DNA of 53,752 nucleotides from NCBI GenBank assembly GCA_902465015.1, contig CABQLK010000009.1:1-53752 (forward strand), in the 5' to 3' direction. A program made the position numbers and the translations under genes. This document shows positions 18,614-26,393 of this stretch, in pieces (the first letter of the stretch is position 1; every line of letters begins with the position of its first letter). Below the pieces are notes generated by a model. The model did no database searches. It was not told where the DNA came from and saw only the letters and a list, made by a program, of their open reading frames with translations. Source of the stretch: an uncultured Collinsella sp. Its GTDB lineage: Bacteria; Actinomycetota; Coriobacteriia; Coriobacteriales; Coriobacteriaceae.

Positions 18614-19888
18614 TTAAATACGCTGTTTGGGCTCGGTGACGATGGCTCGGACGATGCGGGGGCGATCGGTGAGGTCATGGACGATACGCACGTCCGAAAG
18701 GCCTGCCTGGCGACAGAGCTCGGCCGCGGCATCGAGGGCACCCTCGTAGAGCTCGCAGGCAAACAGACCGCCGGCGCGCAGCATGTAGGGCGCCGCGTTG
18801 AGCAGGCGGCGGAAGATATCGAGACCGTCGGCACCGCCCTCGAGCGCCAGATCGGGCTCAAAGTCCTTGACCTCATGCGGCAGCGAGCGCATGACATCGG
18901 TGGGGATGTAGGGCGGGTTGGAGACGAGTACGTCAAAGGTGCCCCACTCTTCGCGGGGAATGGAACTCACCAGGTTGGTGAGGCTGAAGGCGACCTCGTC
19001 GGACGTGAGGCCAAGCGCATCGCGGTTTTTGGTAGCAAGGTCGATGGCGCGCGGCTCGATATCGGTAGCAGTGCAGGTAACGTGCCCGCGGCGCTCCCAG
19101 GCAAGGGAGAGCGAAATGCAGCCCGTGCCGCAGCCGACCTCGAGAACGCAGGCAGTGCGGGGCTCGGCTGGGGCAGATACGTTAGCCTCGGCGGCATCTT
19201 GCGCGGGAGTCGCCTGTTGGTCGTTGTCCTCAATGGCGATGCCGTATTCGTCGAGCTCGGGCTCGGGGGTTTCCATGGCCTCTGCTTCTGCCGCTTCGGC
19301 TTCTGCTGCCTGCGCGGCGGCTTCCTCGGCCTCGCGGTCGGCCAGTTCCTCGGCATAGGCGCGGCTACCGAGCACGTCGCTACCCAGCGCAGCCTCATCG
19401 GCGGCCGTCAGGTTAGCGGCGCGGCGCTCGGCGGTCGCCCGTTCGTCTGCCAGCGCGGCCTCGGCCTTGCGTGCCTCCTCGACCTCATCGTTCCAAGGCA
19501 GCTCAACACGCTGACGGGCGGCAGCCTCGGGGCTCAGCACCTCGGCATCCAGATAATTGAGGACTTCCTCGACGAGCATCTCGGTCTCGGGACGCGGAAT
19601 GAGCACGCCGGGGGCGCACGCGACGTCAATCATGCGAAACTGCGTGCTGCCGGTGATGTACTGTAGCGGTTCACCTTTAGCGCGACGAACAACGGCCGCG
19701 TGCATGGTCTCGAGCTGGGCCGCGTTAAGCGTCTCGTCCATGCGCATATATAGGTCGATGCGTGTCAAACCCGTGGCAGCGCAGAGCAGCCACTCGGCAG
19801 AAAGACGGGGGTGCTCCTCGCCGCGCTCGGCCAGGTACTCCTTGGTCCACTCGAGACAACGCTTGATGGTCCAAATCTCGTTTGCCAT
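18614..19888 (-). CDS. prmC: Peptide chain release factor N5-glutamine methyltransferase with a large acidic insert
   Basis: Methylates the glutamine of the GGQ motif in release factors. The N-terminal helical domain with PLQYITGSTQF and GVLIPRPETE (94-103), the SAM loop LEVGCGTG (249-256) and the catalytic NPPY are all present. The protein is 424 aa against a usual length near 280, because about 130 residues (113-243) rich in Ala and Glu separate the two domains. The ATG at 19888 is chosen over an upstream start at 19963 because the family N-terminus begins there. Its substrate gene prfA lies upstream in the same direction. Confidence 0.9.
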   Translation of the reverse strand: MANEIWTIKRCLEWTKEYLAERGEEHPRLSAEWLLCAATGLTRIDLYMRMDETLNAAQLETMHAAVVRRAKGEPLQYITGSTQFRMIDVACAPGVLIPRPETEMLVEEVLNYLDAEVLSPEAAARQRVELPWNDEVEEARKAEAALADERATAERRAANLTAADEAALGSDVLGSRAYAEELADREAEEAAAQAAEAEAAEAEAMETPEPELDEYGIAIEDNDQQATPAQDAAEANVSAPAEPRTACVLEVGCGTGCISLSLAWERRGHVTCTATDIEPRAIDLATKNRDALGLTSDEVAFSLTNLVSSIPREEWGTFDVLVSNPPYIPTDVMRSLPHEVKDFEPDLALEGGADGLDIFRRLLNAAPYMLRAGGLFACELYEGALDAAAELCRQAGLSDVRIVHDLTDRPRIVRAIVTEPKQRI

Positions 19889-20278
19889 GGGGCCCTCCCC
19901 TCTTAAGCGCCGGGCGGCGCACGAATGTCGGAGCAGATTGTACGCGAGGCCAGCGCTTGGCAAGGGACGATTGAAGGCGATTATCGAGAATCAGCCCAGA
20001 ATTTTGCTTGGAACCTGCCTGAAATGTTCATTCGTCGACGTCTAAATCTGCATTCGTCAAGCTTTTGGCAAGGTTGCCCAAAACTGACCAATATCTAACC
20101 AAGAACTTGCCAAATCACTTGACGTGCGACGCATCAAAAATCACCCCGCGACTTCTCGGACGATTTTTCGAGCAATATTTTCAATAGCAGATGAAGGCTG
20201 TTAATTACTTTGAGCAGGTAGGCAGCTTAATTTCTAACAAAACAGATTAAATAAACTCGAAAAGTAATTTACCCAACC
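19889..20278. other. A+T-rich spacer between prfA and prmC
   Basis: No gene is seen. The stretch from about 20046 to 20278 is visibly richer in A and T than the surrounding genome and has a few short internal repeats, including ATTCGTC at about 20032 and 20053 and TTGGCAAGG-like words. It may hold the prmC promoter or be a decayed insertion. prfA and prmC are commonly adjacent, so a 631-bp gap is itself notable. Confidence 0.4.
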
Positions 20279-20307
20279 TAGTCATTTAAGAACGTCCCCA
20301 ATGACTA
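20279..20307. repeat. GTCCCC-loop hairpin
   Basis: TAGTCATT (20279-20286) and AATGACTA (20300-20307) form 8 perfect pairs around the loop TAAGAACGTCCCC. The copy at 26313-26343 has G and C where this one has A and T in the stem, a compensatory change. Confidence 0.7.
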
Positions 20308-20380
20308 CATCTAAGGCGCCGCAGGTTGAGCATACCGCATCCGGAGCAAGGCGGCGCCGCAGGTAGAGGACGGACAGCGA

Positions 20381-20479
20381 GCGGGCCGCATTTGAGACAA
20401 GGTGACGTGAAACGAAAGGGCGCTGACCTTCTGGTCGCGCCCTTGAAGTTGAACGTCAGATTGTCCAAATGCGGCCCGC
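20381..20479. repeat. Rod-like structured repeat, copy 2
   Basis: Same 99-nt architecture as 4710-4808. The outer stem GCGGGCCGCATTTG (20381-20394) with CAAATGCGGCCCGC (20466-20479) is fully Watson-Crick here. Then follow GACAA/TTGTC, TGACGT/ACGTCA and the inner hairpin at 20416-20444 with a single bulged T. Confidence 0.75.
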
Positions 20480-20491
20480 GCAGCGTCGGCT

Positions 20492-20520
20492 GGTCCGCCG
20501 TTCGGTAGAACGGCGGAACC
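20492..20520. repeat. GGTA-loop hairpin next to the prfA stop codon
   Basis: TCCGCCGTTC (20494-20503) pairs with GAACGGCGGA (20508-20517) around GGTA. The stem sequence differs from copies 1 and 3 at several pairs, yet pairing and loop are kept. It touches the prfA stop codon (20522-20520). Confidence 0.7.
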
Positions 20521-21587
20521 TACACAGCCTGTGCCAGCTTCTCGGCACGCTCGGCGGCAGCGAGCGCCTCGATCACGGTGCCGAGCTGGTCACCCAGAAG
20601 GACGCCGTTGTAGGTGGAGTTGAAACCGATGCGGTGATCGGTCACGCGGTCCTGGGGCTGGTTGTAGGTACGGATCTTCTCGGAACGGTTGCCGTGGCCG
20701 ATCTGGCTCTGGCGCTCGGCACCGAGCTCGGCCTGCTGCTTCTCGAGTTCCATCTCGTACAGACGGGCGCGCAGCATCTGCATGCAGACCTCGCGGTTCT
20801 GGATCTGGGAACGCTGCTCCTGCGACTGCACCACGGTGTTGGTGGGCAGGTGGGTGATGCGCACGGCGGAGTAGGTGGTGTTAACGCACTGACCGCCAGG
20901 GCCGGAGGCGCAGTAGGTGTCGATGCGCAGGTCGGACTGGTTGATCTGGACGTCGATCTCCTCGGCCTCGGGAAGTACGGCGACGGTAGCCGTGGAGGTC
21001 TGAATGCGGCCCTGGGACTCAGTCTTGGGAACGCGCTGGACGCGGTGCACGCCGGACTCGAACTTCATGACGGAGTAGACGCGGTCGCCCTCGACCTTGA
21101 ACTCGATGGACTTAAAGCCACCGGCCTCGCTGGGGCTGGAATCGAGCACGGTAGTCTTCCAGCCGCGCGACTCGCAAAAGCGCTGGTACATCTTGTACAG
21201 ATCGCCGGCGAAGATGGCCGCCTCGTCGCCACCGGCGGCGGAGCGGATCTCGACGATGGTGTTCTTGTCGTCGTTGGGGTCGCTCGGGATGAGCATGTAC
21301 TTGATGTCTTCCTCGAGCTGGGGAAGCTTGGCCTCGTTTTCGGAGATGTCCATCTGGAGCATCTCCTTCTCATCGGCATCGGTGGTATCGTGCAGCATTT
21401 CCTTGGCAGCCTCGATGTCATCGAGCGCGCCGATGTACTCGCGCGAGGCGGCAATGAGGTCGGACTGGTGCGCGTACTCCTTGTTGAGACGCGTGAACTC
21501 CTTGATATCGGAGGCGACGGCCGGGTCGGAAAGCTTCTTCTCGAGCTCCTCGTAGGCCTTGATGATCTTTTCGAGCTTGTCGCGCAT
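20520..21587 (-). CDS. prfA: Peptide chain release factor 1
   Basis: Recognises UAA and UAG and triggers peptide release. The 355-aa protein has the codon-recognition tripeptide P-K-T (RVPKTESQGR, family PxT) and the catalytic GGQ in ASGPGGQCVN. The ATG at 21587 is preceded by AAAGGAGTCC; an in-frame ATG at 21812 adds 75 residues that look like untranslated leader. Its stop codon abuts the structured repeat. prmC, whose product should methylate its GGQ, lies 631 nt downstream. Confidence 0.96.
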   Translation of the reverse strand: MRDKLEKIIKAYEELEKKLSDPAVASDIKEFTRLNKEYAHQSDLIAASREYIGALDDIEAAKEMLHDTTDADEKEMLQMDISENEAKLPQLEEDIKYMLIPSDPNDDKNTIVEIRSAAGGDEAAIFAGDLYKMYQRFCESRGWKTTVLDSSPSEAGGFKSIEFKVEGDRVYSVMKFESGVHRVQRVPKTESQGRIQTSTATVAVLPEAEEIDVQINQSDLRIDTYCASGPGGQCVNTTYSAVRITHLPTNTVVQSQEQRSQIQNREVCMQMLRARLYEMELEKQQAELGAERQSQIGHGNRSEKIRTYNQPQDRVTDHRIGFNSTYNGVLLGDQLGTVIEALAAAERAEKLAQAV

Positions 21588-21787
21588 GACGGACTCCTTT
21601 ATATGCGTGAAGGCGAAAATCGGCAGAATTGATGGGGCGCGGGGCGCCGCTGCGGGGGTAAGTCCAGCTAGAGCATGTCGATCTTCAGATACATGCGCAT
21701 CCCTTCGCGTATGGGGTACATAGTTGCGGTCTAACCCATATATGATAGCGTGCGCAAGCAAACCTGCATATAACCCGCACGGAATGA

Positions 21788-21820
21788 TTGGTGCAAACAA
21801 ACCTGACCCCATTGCACCAA
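21788..21820 (-). terminator. Hairpin after the M20 peptidase gene
   Basis: TTGGTGCAA (21788-21796) pairs with TTGCACCAA (21812-21820) around a 15-nt loop containing CCTGACCCC. It lies 16 nt past the M20 gene stop. The loop ends in a run of C like the GTCCCC hairpins, so it may be a further relative rather than a plain terminator. No clear T run follows. Confidence 0.45.
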
Positions 21821-21835
21821 GGGCTTGCTTTTTGG

Positions 21836-23251
21836 CTAGAGCGTTTGGAGTAGAGCGACGAGGAAGCGAATGCCCTGGAGGTAGGCGCGGCGAGTGATGC
21901 GCTCGTTAGTGCCGTGGACGCCGCGATCGCACTCATCATCGTCGACCACAAAGGCCGAGAAGCGAATGCACTCGGAGCAAATGCGCTGGTAGTTGGCAGC
22001 GTCGGTCGCACCGATCACGGTCGAAGGGACAATCGCCAACGGCTCAGATGATCCGTTTTCCTCTGTCCCCAATGGATCACGGAAATAGCGGGCGGCGATG
22101 GCGCGAACGGCCTCGAGCCCCGGTCCACCGACACGCGGAGACGGCGAAGGCTCGGAGCTGCCGGGGCCCAGCTCCACTTCGACACGACCGGCAAGGTCCG
22201 CCCCGGCAACCGCCTCACGGCAGCACGCCACAACGTCGGCCACGCTCGTACCCTCGAGCATGCGGAAGTTAATGTTGGCCCACATATCCTGCGGCATTAC
22301 GTTGGCGCCGGTGCTACCACCCTCGATCTGCGTGGGCGCGCAGGTGGTCGTCACCAGCGGATAGAGCTTTTTGCTGGCGAGGCAATCGCGGACAATGGCA
22401 TCCCCGTTGGCGGCAATTTCATCGGCCGTGTAGAGCCCCAACTCGATGAGTTGAGCGGCAAGCAAGTCGGTCACGCGCGTCGGCCACTCGATATCGCAGA
22501 TTGCGGTGATGGCACGGCTGAGCACCTCGAGCGATGTGCCGCCGTAGGGGTTGGACGAATGCCCGCCCTCACTCTTCGTCTTGAGCACGATATCGGCATA
22601 GCCCTTCTCCGCGAGGTCGGCATGCATAAGCCAGCCCTCGCCCGCGCCATACTCGGCAGCCGAAACAATACGGTAGTCGCCCTCGTCGATCAGGTACTCA
22701 AGCTCAATGCCGCGCTCCTCGAGCGCGCGGCCGATGGCGCCTGCGCCGCACTGCGTGGTTTCCTCGTCCTGGCCAAAGGCGAGCAGCAGGGTACGCTTGT
22801 GCTCCCAGCCGTGCGCGAGCGCATACTCAACCGCCTCGAGAATGCCTGCGACCTGGTCTTTCATATCGATGGCGCCGCGACCCCAAATGTAGGTGTCGTC
22901 CACATGTCCGCTAAAGGGGGCATGCGTCCAGTCAGCCTCGGTGCCGGGTACCACGGGAACCACGTCCATGTGGCCCATGAGCATGACGGGTTTGAGGGCA
23001 GGGTCGGAACCGCTAAGCGTCACCAATAGCGAATGGTCGATAAGCTCGACCTCGCCCGCCGCGAACACGCGCGGATACGCCTGCTGCATATACGCGCGCA
23101 GGTCGTCGAACGGCTGCCAGTTCACCGCCTCGGCATCCATACTCGAAACGGTCGGAAACGACAGCACACGGCCCAGGTGCTCGCACGCAACAGCCTCGTC
23201 TATATCGGCAAAATCATCCTCATGCGCAAAGAAGCGCCAAACCTCGGCCAT
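21836..23251 (-). CDS. M20 family metallopeptidase
   Basis: A dizinc hydrolase of the M20/ArgE-DapE-CPG2 group, probably a dipeptidase or aminoacylase. In the 471-aa protein the metal ligands appear in MGHMDVVP (H94, D96), GRGAIDMKD (D129) and GQDEE (E163, E164), and the lid-domain histidine in GGHSSNP. The C-terminal HGTNERI matches the last ligand region. The ATG at 23251 follows AAAGGATG. It precedes no gene in its operon but sits next to an amino acid ABC importer in the same direction, suggesting peptide or amino acid use. Confidence 0.88.
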   Translation of the reverse strand: MAEVWRFFAHEDDFADIDEAVACEHLGRVLSFPTVSSMDAEAVNWQPFDDLRAYMQQAYPRVFAAGEVELIDHSLLVTLSGSDPALKPVMLMGHMDVVPVVPGTEADWTHAPFSGHVDDTYIWGRGAIDMKDQVAGILEAVEYALAHGWEHKRTLLLAFGQDEETTQCGAGAIGRALEERGIELEYLIDEGDYRIVSAAEYGAGEGWLMHADLAEKGYADIVLKTKSEGGHSSNPYGGTSLEVLSRAITAICDIEWPTRVTDLLAAQLIELGLYTADEIAANGDAIVRDCLASKKLYPLVTTTCAPTQIEGGSTGANVMPQDMWANINFRMLEGTSVADVVACCREAVAGADLAGRVEVELGPGSSEPSPSPRVGGPGLEAVRAIAARYFRDPLGTEENGSSEPLAIVPSTVIGATDAANYQRICSECIRFSAFVVDDDECDRGVHGTNERITRRAYLQGIRFLVALLQTL

Positions 23252-23275
23252 GACATCCTTTCGATTGTAACGACA

Positions 23276-23300
23276 AGGGCCGCCCCACCGGAGCGGCCCT
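23276..23300 (-). terminator. Terminator-like hairpin after the ABC importer operon
   Basis: AGGGCCGCCCC (23276-23286) and GGAGCGGCCCT (23290-23300) form an 11-bp stem with one wobble pair. It starts 23 nt past the end of the ATPase gene on the minus strand. Only a few T residues follow. Confidence 0.6.
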
Positions 23301-23323
23301 GCCACGTAAACGTTTGCGGTCGG

Positions 23324-24109
23324 TTATTTGTCCTCGAGATAACGCGAGAGGAACTCGCGGGTGCGCTGGTGTTTGGGGTTGCCGAAAAGCTCGGCCGGCG
23401 CGGCATCCTCGAGCACCACGCCCTTGTCCATAAAGACCACGCGGTCGGACACCGTGCGGGCAAAGGCCATCTCGTGCGTGACGACCACCATGGTCATGCC
23501 GTCGGCAGCGAGCTTGCGCATGACCTCGAGCACCTCGCCCACGATCTCGGGATCGAGCGCGGAGGTAGGCTCGTCAAACAGCATGATCTGCGGGTTCATG
23601 CACAGGGCGCGGGCGATGGCAACGCGCTGCTTTTGGCCACCGGACAGGCGACCAACCGCGGCATGGGCGAATTTTTCGAGTCCCACGCTCGCCAGGTGCT
23701 CCATCGCGACCTGTTCGGCCTGATCTTTGCTCATCTTTTTGAGCGTGACGGGCGCGAGCGTGCAGTTGTCGAGCACGTCCATATTGTTGAACAGGTTGAA
23801 GCCCTGGAACACCATGCCGATGTCCTCGCGCAGCTTGTTGATGTTGCAGCGCTCGGCCGTGAGATCCTGGCCGTGGAACCAGATGTGGCCCGCGTCCGGG
23901 GTCTCGAGCAGATTGAGGCAGCGCAGGAAGGTCGACTTGCCCGAGCCCGAGGCGCCGATAATGGTGACGACCTCGCCGGGGTTAACGGACAGGTCGATGC
24001 CCTTGAGTACCTCGAGCGAGCCGAAGCTCTTGCGCAGGTCCTCGACGCGGATGAGCGGCTCATTGGTCTGTGCGGCGGCCGCAACGCCGGTAGTGGCGGT
24101 ATCTGCCAT
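23324..24109 (-). CDS. Polar amino acid ABC transporter ATP-binding protein
   Basis: ATPase of an amino acid importer of the GlnQ/HisP type (261 aa). Walker A is GASGSGKST (52-60), the Q-loop is in MVFQGFNLF, the signature is LSGGQ (155-159) and Walker B is MLFDEPTSALD. The ATG at 24109 is preceded by GAGGAG; an upstream in-frame start at 24184 would run back into the permease gene. It is the last gene of the order binding protein, permease, ATPase. Confidence 0.93.
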   Translation of the reverse strand: MADTATTGVAAAAQTNEPLIRVEDLRKSFGSLEVLKGIDLSVNPGEVVTIIGASGSGKSTFLRCLNLLETPDAGHIWFHGQDLTAERCNINKLREDIGMVFQGFNLFNNMDVLDNCTLAPVTLKKMSKDQAEQVAMEHLASVGLEKFAHAAVGRLSGGQKQRVAIARALCMNPQIMLFDEPTSALDPEIVGEVLEVMRKLAADGMTMVVVTHEMAFARTVSDRVVFMDKGVVLEDAAPAELFGNPKHQRTREFLSRYLEDK

Positions 24110-24131
24110 GATGATTCTCCTCGTCTTAAGC

Positions 24132-25280
24132 CTAGTTAGAGCTGGGCAGCGTGGCCGGAGCCTCGGCACCGAGCTTTTTGCCAAAGGCTTCGAGCAGGCG
24201 GCTCGCCACGAGCGTCAGGATCAGGTAGACCACGAGCGCCACGCAGTAGACCTCCATCTGGCGGTAGTACACGCCGGCGACCGTGGTAGTAGCGTACATA
24301 AGGTCGAACACGCCGATGACCGAGAGCACCGACGAATCCTTGATGTTGATGATGAGCTCGTTGGTGAGCGCCGGAATCGCGTTTTTAATGCCCTGGGGGA
24401 ACACGACCTTTCGCATAGCCTGCCACTGCGACAGGCCCAGCGATCGCGCCGCCTCGGCTTGGCCGGGATCGATGGACTCGATGCCGCCGCGCAGGACCTC
24501 CATCATGTAGGCGGTGGAGTTGAGCGAGATGGTGACGAGGCCGGCGGTGAAGGTACTCCAGATCTGGTTGGCCTGGGCGGTCTCGAAGCCCATGCCGCGC
24601 AAAACGGTGAAGCCCGCATAATAGATGAGCAGGCCCTGGACCATCATGGGCGTGCCGCGCACGATGGTGGAATAGATGGTCGCAAAGCCGCGGCCGATAC
24701 TCTTAAAGAAGCGCACCAGGTCGTTGTCCACGCGGTCGAAGGTCTGAATACGCAGGAACACAAAGAGCAGCGCCAGGAAGAATGCGATGACGGTGCCGAA
24801 GGTGGCAAGCGCGATGGTGATCTCGATGCCGCGGATGAAGAAGTCGCCGCTCTTGTAGGTCATGTAGACCAGGCTCGACAAAAAGTCGCTGGGGTTGGAA
24901 TCCGAGACAATGCTCACCTGCACCAGGTCGATAAACGACATGACGCAGCGGTCCACGAAAAAGATCGCCGCGATGGCGACCACGACATAGCTGCCCAGGC
25001 GCGCGCCGCGGCGGAAACGCTCGGAGGCGAACGGCGACTTTACGCGATAGTCGCTCCAGTGCATAAGCTTGGTGACCAGCGCCGCCGCCGACACGACAAT
25101 CCAGGCCCAAAGAATCGCCCAAAGGCAATCCTGGAAGATACCGGTGGGGGCCAAGAAGCTCAGCGGCGTGGGGTTGCGCTGGCTAAACGCCAGGCCGAGC
25201 GCCGCGATAACGCTCGTGCCCAGGTATACATAACGGTGGTCGGCCTTAATAAAGGAGGCCAGGCGATTGACGGTTTTCAT
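24132..25280 (-). CDS. Polar amino acid ABC transporter permease
   Basis: A HisM/GlnP-type inner-membrane permease. The EAA loop that contacts the ATPase is EAARSLGLSQWQAMRKVVFP. At 382 aa it is longer than the usual 220-240, because an N-terminal part of about 150 residues adds further membrane helices before the core domain. Only one permease gene is present, so a homodimer is inferred. It is 9 nt from the binding-protein gene. Confidence 0.92.
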   Translation of the reverse strand: MKTVNRLASFIKADHRYVYLGTSVIAALGLAFSQRNPTPLSFLAPTGIFQDCLWAILWAWIVVSAAALVTKLMHWSDYRVKSPFASERFRRGARLGSYVVVAIAAIFFVDRCVMSFIDLVQVSIVSDSNPSDFLSSLVYMTYKSGDFFIRGIEITIALATFGTVIAFFLALLFVFLRIQTFDRVDNDLVRFFKSIGRGFATIYSTIVRGTPMMVQGLLIYYAGFTVLRGMGFETAQANQIWSTFTAGLVTISLNSTAYMMEVLRGGIESIDPGQAEAARSLGLSQWQAMRKVVFPQGIKNAIPALTNELIINIKDSSVLSVIGVFDLMYATTTVAGVYYRQMEVYCVALVVYLILTLVASRLLEAFGKKLGAEAPATLPSSN

Positions 25281-25289
25281 GCTGCCTCC

Positions 25290-26216
25290 CTATGCCGGCT
25301 GACGGTCGAGGCACGCGTCCCACATTTGGTCGCGCTCCTCTTGGCTAATGCCCTTGAGTGTCTTGTCGATGAGCTTAAGCAGTTTGTCCGAGCCCTTGCG
25401 GCAGCCGACGTTTGCCGCGACCTCCTGCTTAAAGCCCTCGCCTTCGGCAAAATGAATGGGAACGATGCCCGGGTTTTGAGCCATATAGCCCTTCTCGTTC
25501 TCGGTGTTGTAGGTCACGGCGTCGCAGGTGCCCTGCAGCAGGTTCGAGAACACCGTGGGGACGGAGTCGACCGGGTTTTTGTGCACAACGCCCGGAATCT
25601 CGTCTATGACGGTATCGAGCATGGTGTCCTTTTGGCCGAGCACCGTAGCGCCGCTAAAGTCGCTGAGCTTGGTCGCGTTTTGGTAGGGCGAGCCCTCTTT
25701 TACGAACAGGCCAAAGTAACCGATAAAGTACGGATCGGAGAAGCCAACAGACTCCTCGCGCTCGGGCGTGGCGCTCATGCCGGCGATGATGAGGTCGATC
25801 TGGCCGTTGTTGAGCGAATCGATAAGACCCGAGAAGCTCTGCTTGACGGCAACGGGCTCGCCACCGAGGGCTTTGCAGACGATCTTGGCGATCTGCACGT
25901 CGTAGCCATCGGCATAGGCACCCTGCACGTTGTCGATGGGGATGGTGTATTCACTGGCTTCGGAAACCTGCCAGTTGTACGGGGCGTAGGCCGCCTCCAT
26001 GCCGATGCGGATCTTGTCCTTGCCGATCACGGAATCGGACAGGTCGTCGCGACCGCCGCCCGTCGTGGGCTGAACTACTTCCAGCGTGGAGGGGCGCTGG
26101 CAACCGGCAAGTGCGCCGGCGACGACAGAAGCGCTCGCAGCGAGAGCGCTACCCAAAAAGATGCGACGGCTGCATATCGGCTGGGTATGCGCGCCGTGCT
26201 GTTGTCGAGATTGCAT
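25290..26216 (-). CDS. Amino acid ABC transporter substrate-binding lipoprotein
   Basis: Extracytoplasmic binding protein of the SBP-bac-3 family (308 aa). The signal sequence has a twin-arginine-like SRRIFLG followed by a hydrophobic stretch and the lipobox LAGC (C39), so it is probably a membrane-anchored lipoprotein. Mature segments RIGMEAAYAPYNW, DLIIAGMSATPER and VGFSDPYF are typical. First gene of the importer operon. The ligand is uncertain; the fold suits glutamine, arginine or another polar amino acid. Confidence 0.92.
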   Translation of the reverse strand: MQSRQQHGAHTQPICSRRIFLGSALAASASVVAGALAGCQRPSTLEVVQPTTGGGRDDLSDSVIGKDKIRIGMEAAYAPYNWQVSEASEYTIPIDNVQGAYADGYDVQIAKIVCKALGGEPVAVKQSFSGLIDSLNNGQIDLIIAGMSATPEREESVGFSDPYFIGYFGLFVKEGSPYQNATKLSDFSGATVLGQKDTMLDTVIDEIPGVVHKNPVDSVPTVFSNLLQGTCDAVTYNTENEKGYMAQNPGIVPIHFAEGEGFKQEVAANVGCRKGSDKLLKLIDKTLKGISQEERDQMWDACLDRQPA

Positions 26217-26312
26217 CTGGTGCCTTCCCTATTTCGTTTTGCTGACAACAAGACAGGATATACGCCCGCAACCAGCAGCGCGGCATGTGCGCGAAAAATT
26301 AATAGACACACA

Positions 26313-26343
26313 GTAGTCGTTTAAGAACGTCCCCAACGACTAC
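26313..26343. repeat. GTCCCC-loop hairpin, solitary copy
   Basis: GTAGTCGTT (26313-26321) and AACGACTAC (26335-26343) form 9 perfect pairs around TAAGAACGTCCCC. The loop is identical to those at 20287 and 4662 while the stem differs by a compensated G-C pair. It lies between the importer promoter region and the epimerase terminator. Confidence 0.72.
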
Positions 26344-26346
26344 CCA

Positions 26347-26382
26347 CCAAAAAGCCTCCCTGCCGGGGATGGCAGGGAGGCT
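26347..26382 (-). terminator. Terminator of the aldose-epimerase-like gene
   Basis: AGCCTCCCTGCC (26353-26364) pairs perfectly with GGCAGGGAGGCT (26371-26382), and on the minus strand TTTTTGG follows. It lies 11 nt past the gene's stop codon. Confidence 0.88.
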
Positions 26383-26393
26383 AGCTGTCACAT

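Noticed and set aside
23727..26324. 865-codon plus-strand open frame
   Set aside because: It is antisense to the three ABC importer genes, which have clear families; its translation is His/Arg/Val-rich shadow sequence with no domain. Long antisense frames are common at this GC content.
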